A DNA stretch of 64,000 nt from Chloroflexota bacterium (GCA_030607875.1 JAUWJD010000010.1:26905-90904), one strand, 5' to 3'; numbered from the stretch's first letter, positions 44,892-55,359 are shown. Made by a program: numbers and translations. The notes: generated by a model from the letters alone, not told the origin.

Positions 44892-44959
44892 CGGATTATG
44901 CCAAACCCCCAACCAACGCAGGACACCTGCACCTTGGATCGCGATGACAAGGAGGGCCT

Positions 44960-46528
44960 ATGCATACTGTGGCACTCGACGGCCAGGGACTGAATATCGC
45001 CACAGTAGTCGTGGTCGCGAATAACTGGCAGCACCCCCAGACCGTTCAAGTCACCCTGGCTCCCAGGGCCGTGAAGGGCATCCGCCGGTGCAGAGAAGCC
45101 GTGGAACGCCTGGTAGCCCGCAAAGAGGGCGTCTATGGCGTTACTACCGGATTCGGTGCTTTCAAAGACCGCTTCATCACCGCCGACCAAGCGGCCCAAT
45201 TGCAGCGCAACCTGCTGATGAGCCACGCCGTGGGCGTGGGTCAACCGCTGCCCCAAGCAAGTGTACGGGCAACGATGCTGATCCGGGCCAATACGCTGGC
45301 CAAGGGCTACTCTGGAATCCGGCTGGAGACGCTGCAGGCGCTGCTCGACCTGCTCAGCCAGGGTGTGCATCCCATAGTCCCTGAGCAGGGTTCAGTAGGA
45401 GCCAGTGGCGACTTGGCGCCCTTGGCGCACATGGCTCTGGTGCTCATCGGTCAGGGCGAAGCGATCTATAGGGGTGAACGCATGAGCGGCGCAGAAGCTC
45501 TGCGGCGCAGCGGCCTGAAGCCAGTGACATTGGCCGCCAAAGAGGGCCTTGCCCTGCTCAACGGCACAAGCGTCATGACCGCCATTGGCTCTCTGGCCGC
45601 AGACCGGGCGCGCACACTGGTGCAGACAGCAGACATCGCCGCCGCGCTGAGCCTCGAAGCACTCCACGGCTCGCCATCTGCTTTTGACCAACGGCTGCAC
45701 GCTGCGCGGCCTCACGCAGGCCAGGTGTCCTGTGCTGCCCACTTGAGGACCCTGCTCGAAGGCAGCGAATTGGTTCGAGGCGAGCTGAAAAAGGACGTTC
45801 AAGATGCCTATACCTTGCGCTGCATTCCCCAGGTACACGGGGCAATGCGCGGCGTGCTCTCCCACGTGCAGGGCATTCTGGAAATCGAATTGAACGCTGC
45901 GACCGACAATCCGCTCATCTTTCGGCAGGGCGCAGAGGACGTCGCCCTCTCTGGCGGGAACTTTCACGGAGAGCCCATTGCCCTGGCCATGGACTACCTG
46001 GGCCTGGCTCTGACCGACCTGGGCAACATGTCCGAGCGGCGCATCGCACGCCTGCTGGATGCCGCGGCGAACGGAGGCGTGTTGCCGGCATTCCTCACCA
46101 AGCAGGGTGGGCTGAACTCGGGTTTCATGATGGTACAATACACGGCGGCAGCTTTGGCCTCCGAGAATAAGGTCCTGGCCCATCCGGCCAGTGCCGACTC
46201 GATCCCCACTTCCGCCAACGCCGAGGATCACGTCAGCATGGGCGTCACTGCCGCACGCAAGGCCAGGCAGATCGTCGGGCACGTCGAAACCATCGTCGCG
46301 ATCGAGCTGCTGTGCGCAGCACAGGGCATCGACTTCAGACGACAGGAACAGCCATCGTTGCGGATGGGGCGGGGCACAGCCGCCGCCTATGAAGCGATCC
46401 GGGAGAGGGTACCCTTCATCCCCACGGACCAAGTCATGTACCCACACATCGAAAGCATCAGTCGCCTGGTACACGAGGGGGAAATCGCCAAAGCGGTCGA
46501 GCAGGCCATCAGCGCACCGCAAGCATAA
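44960..46528 (+). CDS. hutH: Histidine ammonia-lyase
   Basis: A 522-residue lyase of the MIO family. VGASGDLAPLAHM contains the Ala-Ser-Gly that cyclises to MIO; YGVTTGFG near residue 59 holds the catalytic Tyr, and NGTSVMTAIG and FHGEPIALAMDYL are further signatures. It converts histidine to urocanate. Length (about 510) is usual. ATG 44960 follows AAGGAGG. No hutU, hutI or hutG lie beside it, so the rest of the pathway must be elsewhere. Confidence 0.94.
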   Translation: MHTVALDGQGLNIATVVVVANNWQHPQTVQVTLAPRAVKGIRRCREAVERLVARKEGVYGVTTGFGAFKDRFITADQAAQLQRNLLMSHAVGVGQPLPQASVRATMLIRANTLAKGYSGIRLETLQALLDLLSQGVHPIVPEQGSVGASGDLAPLAHMALVLIGQGEAIYRGERMSGAEALRRSGLKPVTLAAKEGLALLNGTSVMTAIGSLAADRARTLVQTADIAAALSLEALHGSPSAFDQRLHAARPHAGQVSCAAHLRTLLEGSELVRGELKKDVQDAYTLRCIPQVHGAMRGVLSHVQGILEIELNAATDNPLIFRQGAEDVALSGGNFHGEPIALAMDYLGLALTDLGNMSERRIARLLDAAANGGVLPAFLTKQGGLNSGFMMVQYTAAALASENKVLAHPASADSIPTSANAEDHVSMGVTAARKARQIVGHVETIVAIELLCAAQGIDFRRQEQPSLRMGRGTAAAYEAIRERVPFIPTDQVMYPHIESISRLVHEGEIAKAVEQAISAPQA

Positions 46529-46539
46529 CGCTTCCTTGA

Positions 46540-47733
<1,194 letters not shown>

Positions 47734-47820
47734 GATGTCTCGTCGCACCGCAGTGCGGCCACTCCTGTCATCCTGAGCCGAGATTCTTCTCAGATTCTAT
47801 GAAAGGACGCTAGTCCGTAC

Positions 47821-48630
47821 ATGAACGTTCTGCAAGCCGTCGTCCTCGGCATTGTGCAAGGAGCAACCGAGTTCATCCCCGTCAGCAGTTCGGGACACCT
47901 GGTGTTACTACCCTGGCTGCTCGGCTGGCCCGACCCAGGACTGGCATTTGACACGGTGCTGCACCTGGGCACACTGTTAGCCGTGCTGCTCGTCCTCTGG
48001 TCCGATTTCCTGTCGCTGGCAGCAGTCTGGTGGCAAAGCGTAGCACAGCGCCAATTCGACGCGCCTCAAGCGAGAGTGGCCTGGTGGATCATCCTGGGCA
48101 CTGTACCCGCCGCCCTGATGGGCATACTCTGGGAAGAGCAATTCGAGGCGCTTTTTCACAGCCCTTTGCACGTGGCCGTACTGCTGTTGGTGACTGGCCT
48201 ATGGCTGGCACTGGCCGAACGCCTGGGACGTAAGGAGCGCCAGCCAGAGGAGCTGAGTTGGTGGCAGTCATTGTTGATCGGCCTGGCCCAGGGATGCGCC
48301 ATTGCGCCGGGCATCTCCCGTTCTGGTGCCACCATTGGCGCCGGCCTGCTGCTGGGATTGAAGCGGGACGCAGCAACCCGTTTCTCTTTCCTGCTGGCCA
48401 CGCCCATCATCTTCGGAGCGGGGCTGCTGCAGGTGAGAAGGATGCTCAAACTGCCCAACCTCTACACCAGCCTCCCGCCACTGCTGCTGGGCTTCCTGGC
48501 TGCCGCGCTCAGCGGTTATGTTTGCATCCGTTTCCTGCTGGCTTACGTGAAGCAGCACAGCCTGGCCGCCTTCTCGATCTACTGCTGGCTTGTGGGTCTG
48601 GGCGCCCTGGCCATCTACCTGCTCAGGTAG
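47821..48630 (+). CDS. uppP: Undecaprenyl-diphosphatase
   Basis: A 269-residue membrane enzyme of the BacA family. ATEFIPVSSSGHLVLLPWLLG and GISRSGATIGAGLLLGL are the two conserved motif regions and the chain has about eight hydrophobic helices. Recycles undecaprenyl pyrophosphate for cell-wall and glycan synthesis at the membrane. The following lipoprotein gene may be co-transcribed. Confidence 0.96.
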   Translation: MNVLQAVVLGIVQGATEFIPVSSSGHLVLLPWLLGWPDPGLAFDTVLHLGTLLAVLLVLWSDFLSLAAVWWQSVAQRQFDAPQARVAWWIILGTVPAALMGILWEEQFEALFHSPLHVAVLLLVTGLWLALAERLGRKERQPEELSWWQSLLIGLAQGCAIAPGISRSGATIGAGLLLGLKRDAATRFSFLLATPIIFGAGLLQVRRMLKLPNLYTSLPPLLLGFLAAALSGYVCIRFLLAYVKQHSLAAFSIYCWLVGLGALAIYLLR

Positions 48631-48634
48631 ACGA

Positions 48635-49675
48635 ATGAATTCGCCGTCTGAAGCCGAAAAGCCCCCTCAGGGGCTCGACATCCCGCCTGAGACAGTGCCT
48701 GTGGGTACCCCGTTCGGGCTGCTCGTCCGCCGGGACCTGACAGCTTTTCAGTTTCAGCCCGGGATTTCCAATCCCTGGGCTGGGGGATCATCTGGAGGCC
48801 AAAATTGTAAATCCCAGACCATTAGTCGTTCTCCAACCATCTTCCTCATGGCTGTTCTACTCGTGGTCACGACGTTTGTCACCGCTTGCAGCCAGCCACC
48901 GAGCACACCACCGGCGCCAGTGTGGATACGCCTTTCTGGCTCCACCTCCATGCAGCCCCTGCTGCGCGACCTCGCTTCCGCCTACTCTGAACGCCACCAG
49001 TATGTGGCCTTCGATTTCAGCGCTGTAGGATCCAGTGCCGGTTTGGAAGCGCTGCGCCGCGGCAGCGCAGACCTGGCGCTCGTCTCCCGCGAATTGCGGC
49101 CTGAGGAGGAGCACGAAACGCAGACGGGGAAGCGCCTGTTGGCTTACACGGTGATCGCCCAGGATGGCATTGCCGTGGTGGTCAATGAAAACAACCCTGT
49201 GCGGGCGCTCACGCTGTACCAGATCCGCAATATCTTCGATGGGCAAGTCACGAACTGGGATGAGTTTGGAAGCCCTGCCGGGGAAATCATGGTCATCAGC
49301 CGCGAGGATGGCTCTGCCACGCGCGCTATGTTCGAGGAGCAAGTGATGTACGGCCGGCGGATGACGCCAACAGCGCTGGTCATGCCCGGCAGCGAGGCGG
49401 TGCGCGACTATGTCGCCACGCATGGGGGAGCGGTTGGCTACCTTTCGATGGGCTACCCGGGCCCTGGCGTCGCCGCTGTTGCCACTGATGGTGTCTTGCC
49501 GGAGCGGCAAACCGTGGAGGATGGCACCTACTCGATCACCCGGCCATTCCTGCTGGTCAGCCGCGTCGAGCCCAATGCGGAAATCGCCAGCTTCATGCAG
49601 TTCACCCGCAGCCCTGCTGGTCAGGCTATCGTCAGGCGTACCTACGGTGGCGCCAGGATTGGCACCCAGTACTAG
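48635..49675 (+). CDS. PstS-like phosphate-binding lipoprotein
   Basis: Up to 346 residues; about 270 after the lipobox. LVVTTFVTACSQ is a lipoprotein signal with the lipid cysteine. RLSGSTSMQPLLRDLASAY holds the phosphate-loop Ser/Thr, and SREDGSATRAMFEE the second binding segment. The stated start is the first ATG after uppP; it has no good ribosome binding site and gives about 70 residues before the signal helix, which is odd. The true start may be nearer 48820. No pstCAB follow, so it may be a sensor or scavenger. Confidence 0.78.
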   Translation: MNSPSEAEKPPQGLDIPPETVPVGTPFGLLVRRDLTAFQFQPGISNPWAGGSSGGQNCKSQTISRSPTIFLMAVLLVVTTFVTACSQPPSTPPAPVWIRLSGSTSMQPLLRDLASAYSERHQYVAFDFSAVGSSAGLEALRRGSADLALVSRELRPEEEHETQTGKRLLAYTVIAQDGIAVVVNENNPVRALTLYQIRNIFDGQVTNWDEFGSPAGEIMVISREDGSATRAMFEEQVMYGRRMTPTALVMPGSEAVRDYVATHGGAVGYLSMGYPGPGVAAVATDGVLPERQTVEDGTYSITRPFLLVSRVEPNAEIASFMQFTRSPAGQAIVRRTYGGARIGTQY

Positions 49676-50375
49676 CCGCAGACTGAAGGGACTCGCCTGA
49701 TGTCACGGCTTGGTATTCTGTCCCCTTGCGTAGGGAGATACATTGCTTCAGCACAACCGGTCACCCGGAAACACTGGGAGCCTGCTACGCGGCCTCCTGG
49801 CAGTTACCACGGTCGGACTCTCACCGACTAGCAGACAATAGCTTTACAGGGCACACCAGCGACTTGATGGGCAGCGGCCTGTCGCTGAGCCAAGCTGGGA
49901 CACCTCCCTCAGTTCCTCGGCTCGCTATTGACTTGTCTCAATGGGGAGAACACGCACTCGAATCTGCCCCTCGGGCACGCCGATGATCGCTCCCTGTTTC
50001 AGCGACTCGCTGTGATGGCTGCTGCTCGCTACCTATGCTCTGCCCATTCGAACTTAGTCTATTACACCACACTTTCCGGCCACTCGACGAGACTTGCCCG
50101 TGCCGCCGCCCAACGGCTGGTGGTTGAACCGTTGAGCGGGTGCGAGGTGAGAGCCTTCGCTACAAAGCTGCCTGCAATGCGCGCGTGAACTTTGGAACAA
50201 GCGCCTATTAGCCAAGTCGACTGTAGCGGTTTGCTAGGTCGCAATGGGCCTATCTGCGCAATGAATGATGAAACCGGTAGCACGCTTACTATATCGTCGC
50301 GCATTCTCATCTCTTGGTCAAGCGGCTTCCCCATGGGCAGATAGCACTTGACCGAAAATCCTCCCTTTCACTGAC
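49676..50375. other. Non-coding spacer of 700 bases
   Basis: No gene supported on either strand. A 90-codon minus-strand frame (50062-50334) has no ribosome binding site and no recognised pattern. The MarR promoter and operator lie at its right end. Confidence 0.6.
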
Positions 50376-50404
50376 TTGACAGTTGTGTTGTTCTGCTGTA
50401 TACT
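50376..50404 (+). promoter_or_regulatory. Promoter of the marR operon
   Basis: TTGACA (50376-50381) and TATACT (50399-50404) with a 17-base spacer, 43 bases before the MarR ATG. Near consensus. Confidence 0.88.
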
Positions 50405-50420
50405 TAGTTTGTCTAACTAA
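50404..50420 (+). promoter_or_regulatory. Probable MarR operator
   Basis: TTAGTT-N5-AACTAA, a perfect 6-bp dyad overlapping the end of the -10 box and the predicted transcript start. Its size and A/T-rich arms fit the winged-helix MarR dimers, so autoregulation is likely. Confidence 0.75.
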
Positions 50421-50446
50421 TAGTTGCCTGAAGGAGAAGAAACAAA

Positions 50447-50893
50447 ATGACCAATGTATCACTATTGGCAGAAGATAATCTCCTAGACCTGTTCGGGCGC
50501 CTACGTAAATTAGCATTCGACCAGAACCCATTGCAGGATAGCGGGGTAACAATGTCGCAACTTGCCTTGCTCTACTGGGTTACAGCTTCGCCTGGATGTG
50601 GCGTCCAGGACATGGCAGATGGATTGGATCTGACGGCTCCAACCGTCAGTGTGGGCGTGCGCCGGTTGGAAAAAGCAGGGCTGCTAGAACGCCAGCCTGA
50701 TCCGCAGGATGGACGCGCTATCCAGCTTTTTCTGACAACACAAGGGCAAGAGTTGTGCCAGCAAGTGCGCGCTTTCCGCCGAGAAAAAATGCGGCTGCTG
50801 CTCAAGGGACTGACGGCAGAGGAAAGCACGACACTGGTGACCCTATTGGAGCACGCCATAAGCACAGCAGAAAAAGGAGCAAAATCAGAATAG
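50447..50893 (+). CDS. MarR-family transcriptional regulator
   Basis: A 148-residue protein with the winged helix: PLQDSGVTMSQLALLYWV and MADGLDLTAPTVSVGVRRLEKAGLLERQPDPQDGR (recognition helix and wing), flanked by dimerisation helices. AAGGAG precedes the ATG by 10 bases. It lies first in an operon with a NapH-like protein, a cupin and a PIG-L deacetylase, 60 bases from the next gene. Confidence 0.92.
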   Translation: MTNVSLLAEDNLLDLFGRLRKLAFDQNPLQDSGVTMSQLALLYWVTASPGCGVQDMADGLDLTAPTVSVGVRRLEKAGLLERQPDPQDGRAIQLFLTTQGQELCQQVRAFRREKMRLLLKGLTAEESTTLVTLLEHAISTAEKGAKSE

Positions 50894-50953
50894 ACGATTG
50901 TATTCCACCCACCACATCCACAGAAACAAAGTATTGCAAGCGGAGGTATCTCA

Positions 50954-51769
50954 ATGCCCAATCGAATGACCCTAAACCCTTTGCTCATCAGCAAGTTTCT
51001 TTTATGGATCGTGACCATTGTAGCGGCCACGATCCTCCTACGCCGTCACAAGGTGACGTCAAAGGTACGCCTCGCCTTTACCGTCGGCGGCGTGTTGCTC
51101 TTTGGTTTCACCTACGGTCTTCTCGCCCAAAATGGGCTGAACCCTAATCCGGTCTTTTCGGTGCGCAACCTGCTCGCATCCGTACTGGTGAAGCATCAAT
51201 TACTGCTTCCCATCGCCGCTATGCTGGTTATTCTGCTGGTGATAGTCTGGGTGTCCAACAAGTCTATCTGCGGATGGGGCTGCCAGTTAGGGCTGCTGCA
51301 AGACCTCCTCCACCGTGCGCCGTTGTCCAAGTGGAACCCGCCGTTTTGGCTTTCCAATACTGTGCGCATCGTCGCTTTTGTGGCACTGGTTGTGGGACTG
51401 GTCGCCGCCGGACGAGATTGGATCGGCGTCATTGACCCGTTCCAACTCTTCTCGCTCAACTTTACCCCAGGGATCGCGCTATTCTCGGCCGGCGTGCTCA
51501 TCGCCAGCCTGTTCGTCTATCGGCCCTGGTGTCGATTCCTCTGTCCCTTCGGGCTGATCGGCTGGCTGGTGGAGCAGATGAGCCTGTTCCGACCGCGCAT
51601 CAACCGAGAAGAATGCAGAGAGTGTCAGTTGTGCGTCAAAGCCTGCCCTTCCCAGGCGATGGCCGATTTCTACGATGGGAAGAAAATTCACGCTGATTGC
51701 TTTGCCTGTGGGGCCTGCATCGAGGCCTGCCCCTGGAATGAGGCGCTAGGCTGGCGAATGAAGCCCTAA
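50954..51769 (+). CDS. NapH/NosR-like membrane ferredoxin
   Basis: A 271-residue membrane protein with about five helices. Two cytosolic CX3CP-type motifs, WGCQLG after CGWG and CRFLCPFGL, are the NapH/CcoG pattern. The C-terminus has two [4Fe-4S] motifs, CRECQLCVKACP and CFACGACIEACP. Such proteins pass electrons between quinones and periplasmic or cytosolic partners. ATG follows GGAGG. No Nap or Nos enzyme is present; the partner may be encoded elsewhere. Confidence 0.88.
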   Translation: MPNRMTLNPLLISKFLLWIVTIVAATILLRRHKVTSKVRLAFTVGGVLLFGFTYGLLAQNGLNPNPVFSVRNLLASVLVKHQLLLPIAAMLVILLVIVWVSNKSICGWGCQLGLLQDLLHRAPLSKWNPPFWLSNTVRIVAFVALVVGLVAAGRDWIGVIDPFQLFSLNFTPGIALFSAGVLIASLFVYRPWCRFLCPFGLIGWLVEQMSLFRPRINREECRECQLCVKACPSQAMADFYDGKKIHADCFACGACIEACPWNEALGWRMKP

Positions 51770-51784
51770 GAAGGGGGCAATGTA

Positions 51785-52078
51785 GTGAGCATCCCGATCG
51801 TAGAAACAAAAGACCCCAAGGGCTTTGTGCCCACGCCACTGATTGGCGCCGACGAAGTGTGTGCGCTGTTGCTGAACCTGACAGCCGGTCAGTCGGTCGG
51901 GCCCTGCCAGATGCCTGCCACTGTATTGTGCTATGTCGTTGAGGGACAGGGACACCTGCGCGTGGGGAATGAGCAGGCCAAACCTCAGACCGGTTCACTG
52001 GCCACTGTGCCATCCGGTGCCGTGCGCGCCATCTCTGCCTCCGCACGGATGCACATGCCGGCCGTGCAAATTCCATGA
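51785..52078 (+). CDS. Small cupin-like protein
   Basis: A 97-residue protein starting GTG with GAAGGGGG upstream. LNLTAGQSVGPCQMPATVLCYVVEGQGHLRVGN and PQTGSLATVPSGAVRAISA follow the two cupin motifs, but the usual His-Glu metal ligands are replaced (no HxH), so it may not bind metal in the standard way. It overlaps an ATG of the next gene by 4 bases. Confidence 0.75.
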   Translation: MSIPIVETKDPKGFVPTPLIGADEVCALLLNLTAGQSVGPCQMPATVLCYVVEGQGHLRVGNEQAKPQTGSLATVPSGAVRAISASARMHMPAVQIP

Positions 52079-52089
52079 GGAGCGAGATT

Positions 52090-52821
52090 ATGTTGGGCCC
52101 CCCACCTGTTCTTCTGGCCGTCTTTGCCCACCCCGACGACGAAGCGTTTCGCTGCGGCGGCACGTTGGCATTGCTGTCCCGACGCGGCGTGCGGGTCTGG
52201 GTGCTGTGCGCCACCCGGGGTGAGGCGGGCGTCCCCTGCCTGGCCCGGCAGCAAGCTGGGCAGGTACGCGAGCGCGAGTTGTGCTGCTCGTGCCGCGCCC
52301 TGGGCATCGAGCCACCCCGTTTCCTGGACCTCCAGGACGGAACTCTGGCCCAGGTGAACGAGGAGCAAGCCATCGCACAGGTAATGCGGATCGTGCGCGA
52401 GTTGCGTCCCCAGATCTTGCTCACTTGGCCGCCCGACGGCGTCTCTGGCCACCCCGACCACGTGGCCGTCAGCCGTTGGACGGGCGAGGTCTTCCAGCGG
52501 ACTGTCAGCCCGGTCGCGCTATACCACCTGGTCGTGCCGCGCAGCCTAGCCGAGGCGATGGAAATGGGCCATCTGCACACCGTGCCCGACGAGGCAGTGA
52601 CGCTGGCGGTGGACGTGTCGGCGGTATGGGCGGCCAAGATGGCCGCCATCCGCTGCCACCGCACGCAGATAGGCGGATCGCCCATCCTACATGCGCCGGA
52701 AGTGAAGCAGCGGCTCTTCCTGAGCACAGAGCATTTTCAACTGGCTACGGCCCGGCCAGCCCCACTAATCGGTCTAGGAGTTTTTTTGAGATTGGAGGAA
52801 AACAGTGGACATGACTCGTGA
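52090..52821 (+). CDS. PIG-L/BshB-family N-acetylglucosaminyl deacetylase
   Basis: A 243-residue deacetylase. FAHPDDEAFRCGG holds the zinc ligands (H, D) and catalytic Asp; HPDHVAVSRW the third ligand. Relatives deacetylate GlcNAc conjugates in bacillithiol, mycothiol or GPI-type synthesis. ATG 52090 has GGAG at 8 bases; an ATG at 52075 overlapping the cupin stop is the alternative. The end overlaps a short frame at 52804-52908. Confidence 0.88.
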   Translation: MLGPPPVLLAVFAHPDDEAFRCGGTLALLSRRGVRVWVLCATRGEAGVPCLARQQAGQVRERELCCSCRALGIEPPRFLDLQDGTLAQVNEEQAIAQVMRIVRELRPQILLTWPPDGVSGHPDHVAVSRWTGEVFQRTVSPVALYHLVVPRSLAEAMEMGHLHTVPDEAVTLAVDVSAVWAAKMAAIRCHRTQIGGSPILHAPEVKQRLFLSTEHFQLATARPAPLIGLGVFLRLEENSGHDS

Positions 52822-52908
52822 GGCCCGCGTTACCCACTGCGGCGAAGCCGCAGGTCAGGTGCGGCGAGGGTTATGTGGCGACTTTGCCATTTCTACCCAT
52901 CATCCCTG
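52804..52908 (+). CDS. Short frame overlapping the deacetylase end
   Basis: A 34-codon frame from GTG with GGAGG 6 bases upstream (MDMTREARVTHCGEAAGQ). It has two cysteines and no known match. It may be a real small gene, the start of a decayed operon gene, or chance. A convergent MBL gene ends 25 bases later. Confidence 0.2.
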
Positions 52909-52932
52909 AGTGTCTTTGTCTTGGAACCATCA

Positions 52933-53610
52933 CTACACCAAAGCTTCTCGAATGATATCGGCTGAAAAAGGGTCCCCATGCCCAGGATAGATCATTCTCG
53001 CACCTTGATCCAGCAATTGCTTCCAGCTCTCTCGTAATCTATCCATGTCCTCAGCGAAAATCGGTAGCCCCGGATTGAGGCGAAATGGGAAATTGTTGTG
53101 CGCAAGACATCCCACAAAGGCATCACCTGTCTCCAGTAGAACGCTAACCGAACCAAGCGTATGCCCAGGCGTGTGAACCACCCTGCCTGTAATACCGTAT
53201 TCAGTCAAGGAAAGCCCTTCATCTCCGAGAACCACATCTACTTGGGCTCCGGGGAAACGAAGCAAGGGCGCAAGAGGCTTGAGTGCCAAACGCATAATAT
53301 GACCCCAGGCAGTCACCGCTGAAGGCCATACCAGTAGACCATTTTCAAACCAGTCTTTGTCCCATTTGTGAATAGCGATTTCAGCGCCAGTGATGTTCTT
53401 CACTCCACTAGCTGCCCCTACGTGGTCAGCGTGCCCATGTGTCAAGACAATCAGTTGAATCTCATCCGGTCTGATGTGGATGGCTTTTAACCAATTCTCA
53501 ATTGCTTGTTCGCTTTTCGGGGGACCACCGTCAATCATGACACACCCCCTGTCCTTGACAACATAGCAACGGTTAATCCCCAGACGAGTCGAGTGGATGT
53601 TCATCGTCAT
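52933..53610 (-). CDS. Metallo-beta-lactamase fold hydrolase (glyoxalase II-like)
   Basis: A 225-residue MBL protein. THGHADHVGAA (57-67) is the metal site; TPGHTLGSVSVL and MIYPGHGDPF add ligands. Start ATG follows GGAGGATAG. Resembles glyoxalase II or quorum-quenching lactonases; the substrate is not readable. Confidence 0.87.
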   Translation of the reverse strand: MTMNIHSTRLGINRCYVVKDRGCVMIDGGPPKSEQAIENWLKAIHIRPDEIQLIVLTHGHADHVGAASGVKNITGAEIAIHKWDKDWFENGLLVWPSAVTAWGHIMRLALKPLAPLLRFPGAQVDVVLGDEGLSLTEYGITGRVVHTPGHTLGSVSVLLETGDAFVGCLAHNNFPFRLNPGLPIFAEDMDRLRESWKQLLDQGARMIYPGHGDPFSADIIREALV

Positions 53611-53730
53611 ATCTATCCTCCAGCATTAGAATCAAGCCACGTAACTAGTGATTACACCGAGGAAGCCTATGTGTGGTGGATCGTGCGCTACATCGGTGCA
53701 CAGTCCGTAAGACTGATACAAACTCACTGA

Positions 53731-53962
53731 TAACTGTCATCCCCAGCAACTCCCCAAAACGCAGCCTCTCCGCCCGTTTCACTGTCACACATTCTGCTTC
53801 AGCGCCCACCGTGCCGATCGGCGTGGGGGTTTCGTTGCGGCGGCCATGTGTGTGGGACAGGTAGTCAGCTCCTCGATGAAGCCAAGGCTCTTATGTTGCA
53901 GAGCCTTCTTGATGGAGCGGATCAACGGCCGCATGTGCCATACGGAGCAGCGCGCGATCTAG
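53731..53962 (-). pseudogene. Decayed 3' fragment of a 2-oxoacid:ferredoxin oxidoreductase beta gene
   Basis: About 230 bases match positions 55372-55610 (3' end of the intact korB-like gene) with many substitutions and small indels: TTCTTGATGGAGCGGATCAA and GCCGATCGGCGTGGG are shared. No start, no upstream part. It looks like the remnant of a second copy or of a duplicated end. The surrounding spacer 53611-53995 has no other gene. Confidence 0.82.
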
Positions 53963-53995
53963 ATCGCCCCTGGTCAGGCGCGGCCCTCTGAACCA

Positions 53996-54850
53996 TCAGT
54001 AGACCTCAAGGTCCCTGCCTGAGACTACCTTCCCCTCATACCTCTCCTGAACTTCGATTAGAAGCTCTTGCTCAGACACACCGTTGAAAAGCTGATGGTA
54101 CAGGACCAGCAACCCTGGCCTGGCCTTTGACGCCATCTCCGCAAGCTCGATCGATGACGTATGCACACTGGAGTGGTACCTCTGCCAAACCGGCGAGCGC
54201 CCTTCGAAACCCGCCGACGAGTAGACCTCGTGTATGAGGACATCACAGCCTCGATATGCCTCGACACAGCTCTCAGCGGGAGCTGTGTCACCAGAGATGA
54301 CTATGGTTCTGTCTGGCGCGTAGAACTTGAACCCAAACGCCGGCCAAGAGCCGTGCTTGACCGCAAAGGCCTCCACCTTCACATTGCGGTCCTGATACAC
54401 AACGCCAGGCTCGATCTCAAAGGCCTTCACAAGGTATCCGGTATGGTTGATTGGTTCTGGCCCCTCCAGACGCTCTCTGATGTCCTCTCGGTAGGCTGCC
54501 AGGAGGTGCTCTGTCATCGCCCGAATGCCGGGCGGCCCGTAGACTTCCAAAGGCTCCTCCCGCTCCAACACCCACGGCGTCAGAATGAGATCCGCATAGC
54601 CCACCGTATGATCTGAATGCAGATGGGTCAAGAACGCCCGGTTGAGCCTTCGTACCTCGAGCCCTGCCACCCCCGCCTGATGTGCAGCGGCAGCCCTGCG
54701 AACCACTCCTGGACCAAAATCGACGATGTAAGGTGTCTCGTTCACGACGATGGCCACGGAGGGACCGGAACGCTCTGGATCAGCGTTGGGGTTCCCCGTT
54801 CCTAAGAGCACAATCTGTGAAACCCTTTCACTCCTGTACCTTATACCCAT
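53996..54850 (-). CDS. RNase Z-type metallo-beta-lactamase protein
   Basis: A 284-residue MBL of the RNase Z/arylsulfatase-like group. LGTGNPNADPERSGPS at the start, LTHLHSDHTVGY (metal site, about 74-85), FAVKHGSWPAFGFKF, ISGDTAP and YHSSVHTSSIELAEMASK with the last histidines. Either tRNA 3' processing or a phosphodiester/sulfate-ester activity is possible; the exosite arm of true RNase Z is not evident. AAGGAAG precedes the ATG. 53 bases lie between it and a cupin gene upstream. Confidence 0.85.
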   Translation of the reverse strand: MGIRYRSERVSQIVLLGTGNPNADPERSGPSVAIVVNETPYIVDFGPGVVRRAAAAHQAGVAGLEVRRLNRAFLTHLHSDHTVGYADLILTPWVLEREEPLEVYGPPGIRAMTEHLLAAYREDIRERLEGPEPINHTGYLVKAFEIEPGVVYQDRNVKVEAFAVKHGSWPAFGFKFYAPDRTIVISGDTAPAESCVEAYRGCDVLIHEVYSSAGFEGRSPVWQRYHSSVHTSSIELAEMASKARPGLLVLYHQLFNGVSEQELLIEVQERYEGKVVSGRDLEVY

Positions 54851-54903
54851 TCAACTTCCTTGGTTCCCCAAATGGGTTGCGCCTGACGAACTCGAGCCCG
54901 ACG

Positions 54904-55221
54904 TTACAGGTAATCTTCCCTTGGTGGGGTAAAGAAATCCAATACTTCCCCAGGTTCGATAATCTCAATGCTATGTTCCACGCCTTTGGGGATGGAGTAG
55001 GAATCGCCGGGGCCAACAACCTGGTCGTATTCACCGAACTTGATTCTGTACCTGCCTGATAGGACATAGCCACTCTGCTCATTCGGATGCTTGTGGAATG
55101 GGACAAAGTCATCTTGCTTGTACAGCATCTTGGTGACCATTGAATCAGGGCCGTGAGAAAGCACAAGGAAATCTACTCCCCAGAAGCTTCTGCTCTTGGC
55201 CTCGTCTGCGGTTACAATCAT
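54904..55221 (-). CDS. Cupin-domain protein
   Basis: A 105-residue single-domain cupin. FHKHPNEQSGYVLSGRYRIKFG carries the HxH(X)nE metal ligands and SYSIPKGVEHSIEI the second motif. AAGGAG is 7 bases before the ATG, which sets the start; the longer frame above it is not supported. Role unknown, often an isomerase or sensor domain. Confidence 0.85.
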   Translation of the reverse strand: MIVTADEAKSRSFWGVDFLVLSHGPDSMVTKMLYKQDDFVPFHKHPNEQSGYVLSGRYRIKFGEYDQVVGPGDSYSIPKGVEHSIEIIEPGEVLDFFTPPREDYL

Positions 55222-55359
55222 CCTGCACTCCTTCCACAATGTCTTGGGTGTGGGAAGCTCATTGCCGGCTTGGTCTAGTCGCTTGTTGACCTGCCACATT
55301 TCATTTCGGGGACTGAACGAACGGCTGGCAGGGTGCCGCATTCTGTCTCATACCTCGAT

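Noticed and set aside
48655..48676. Terminator AGCCCC/GGGGCT between uppP and the PstS-like gene
   Set aside because: The T run follows only on the minus strand, where no gene precedes it, so its role is unclear.
50062..50334. 90-codon minus-strand open frame in the spacer before marR
   Set aside because: No ribosome binding site, no recognised motif and unfavourable position across a regulatory region.
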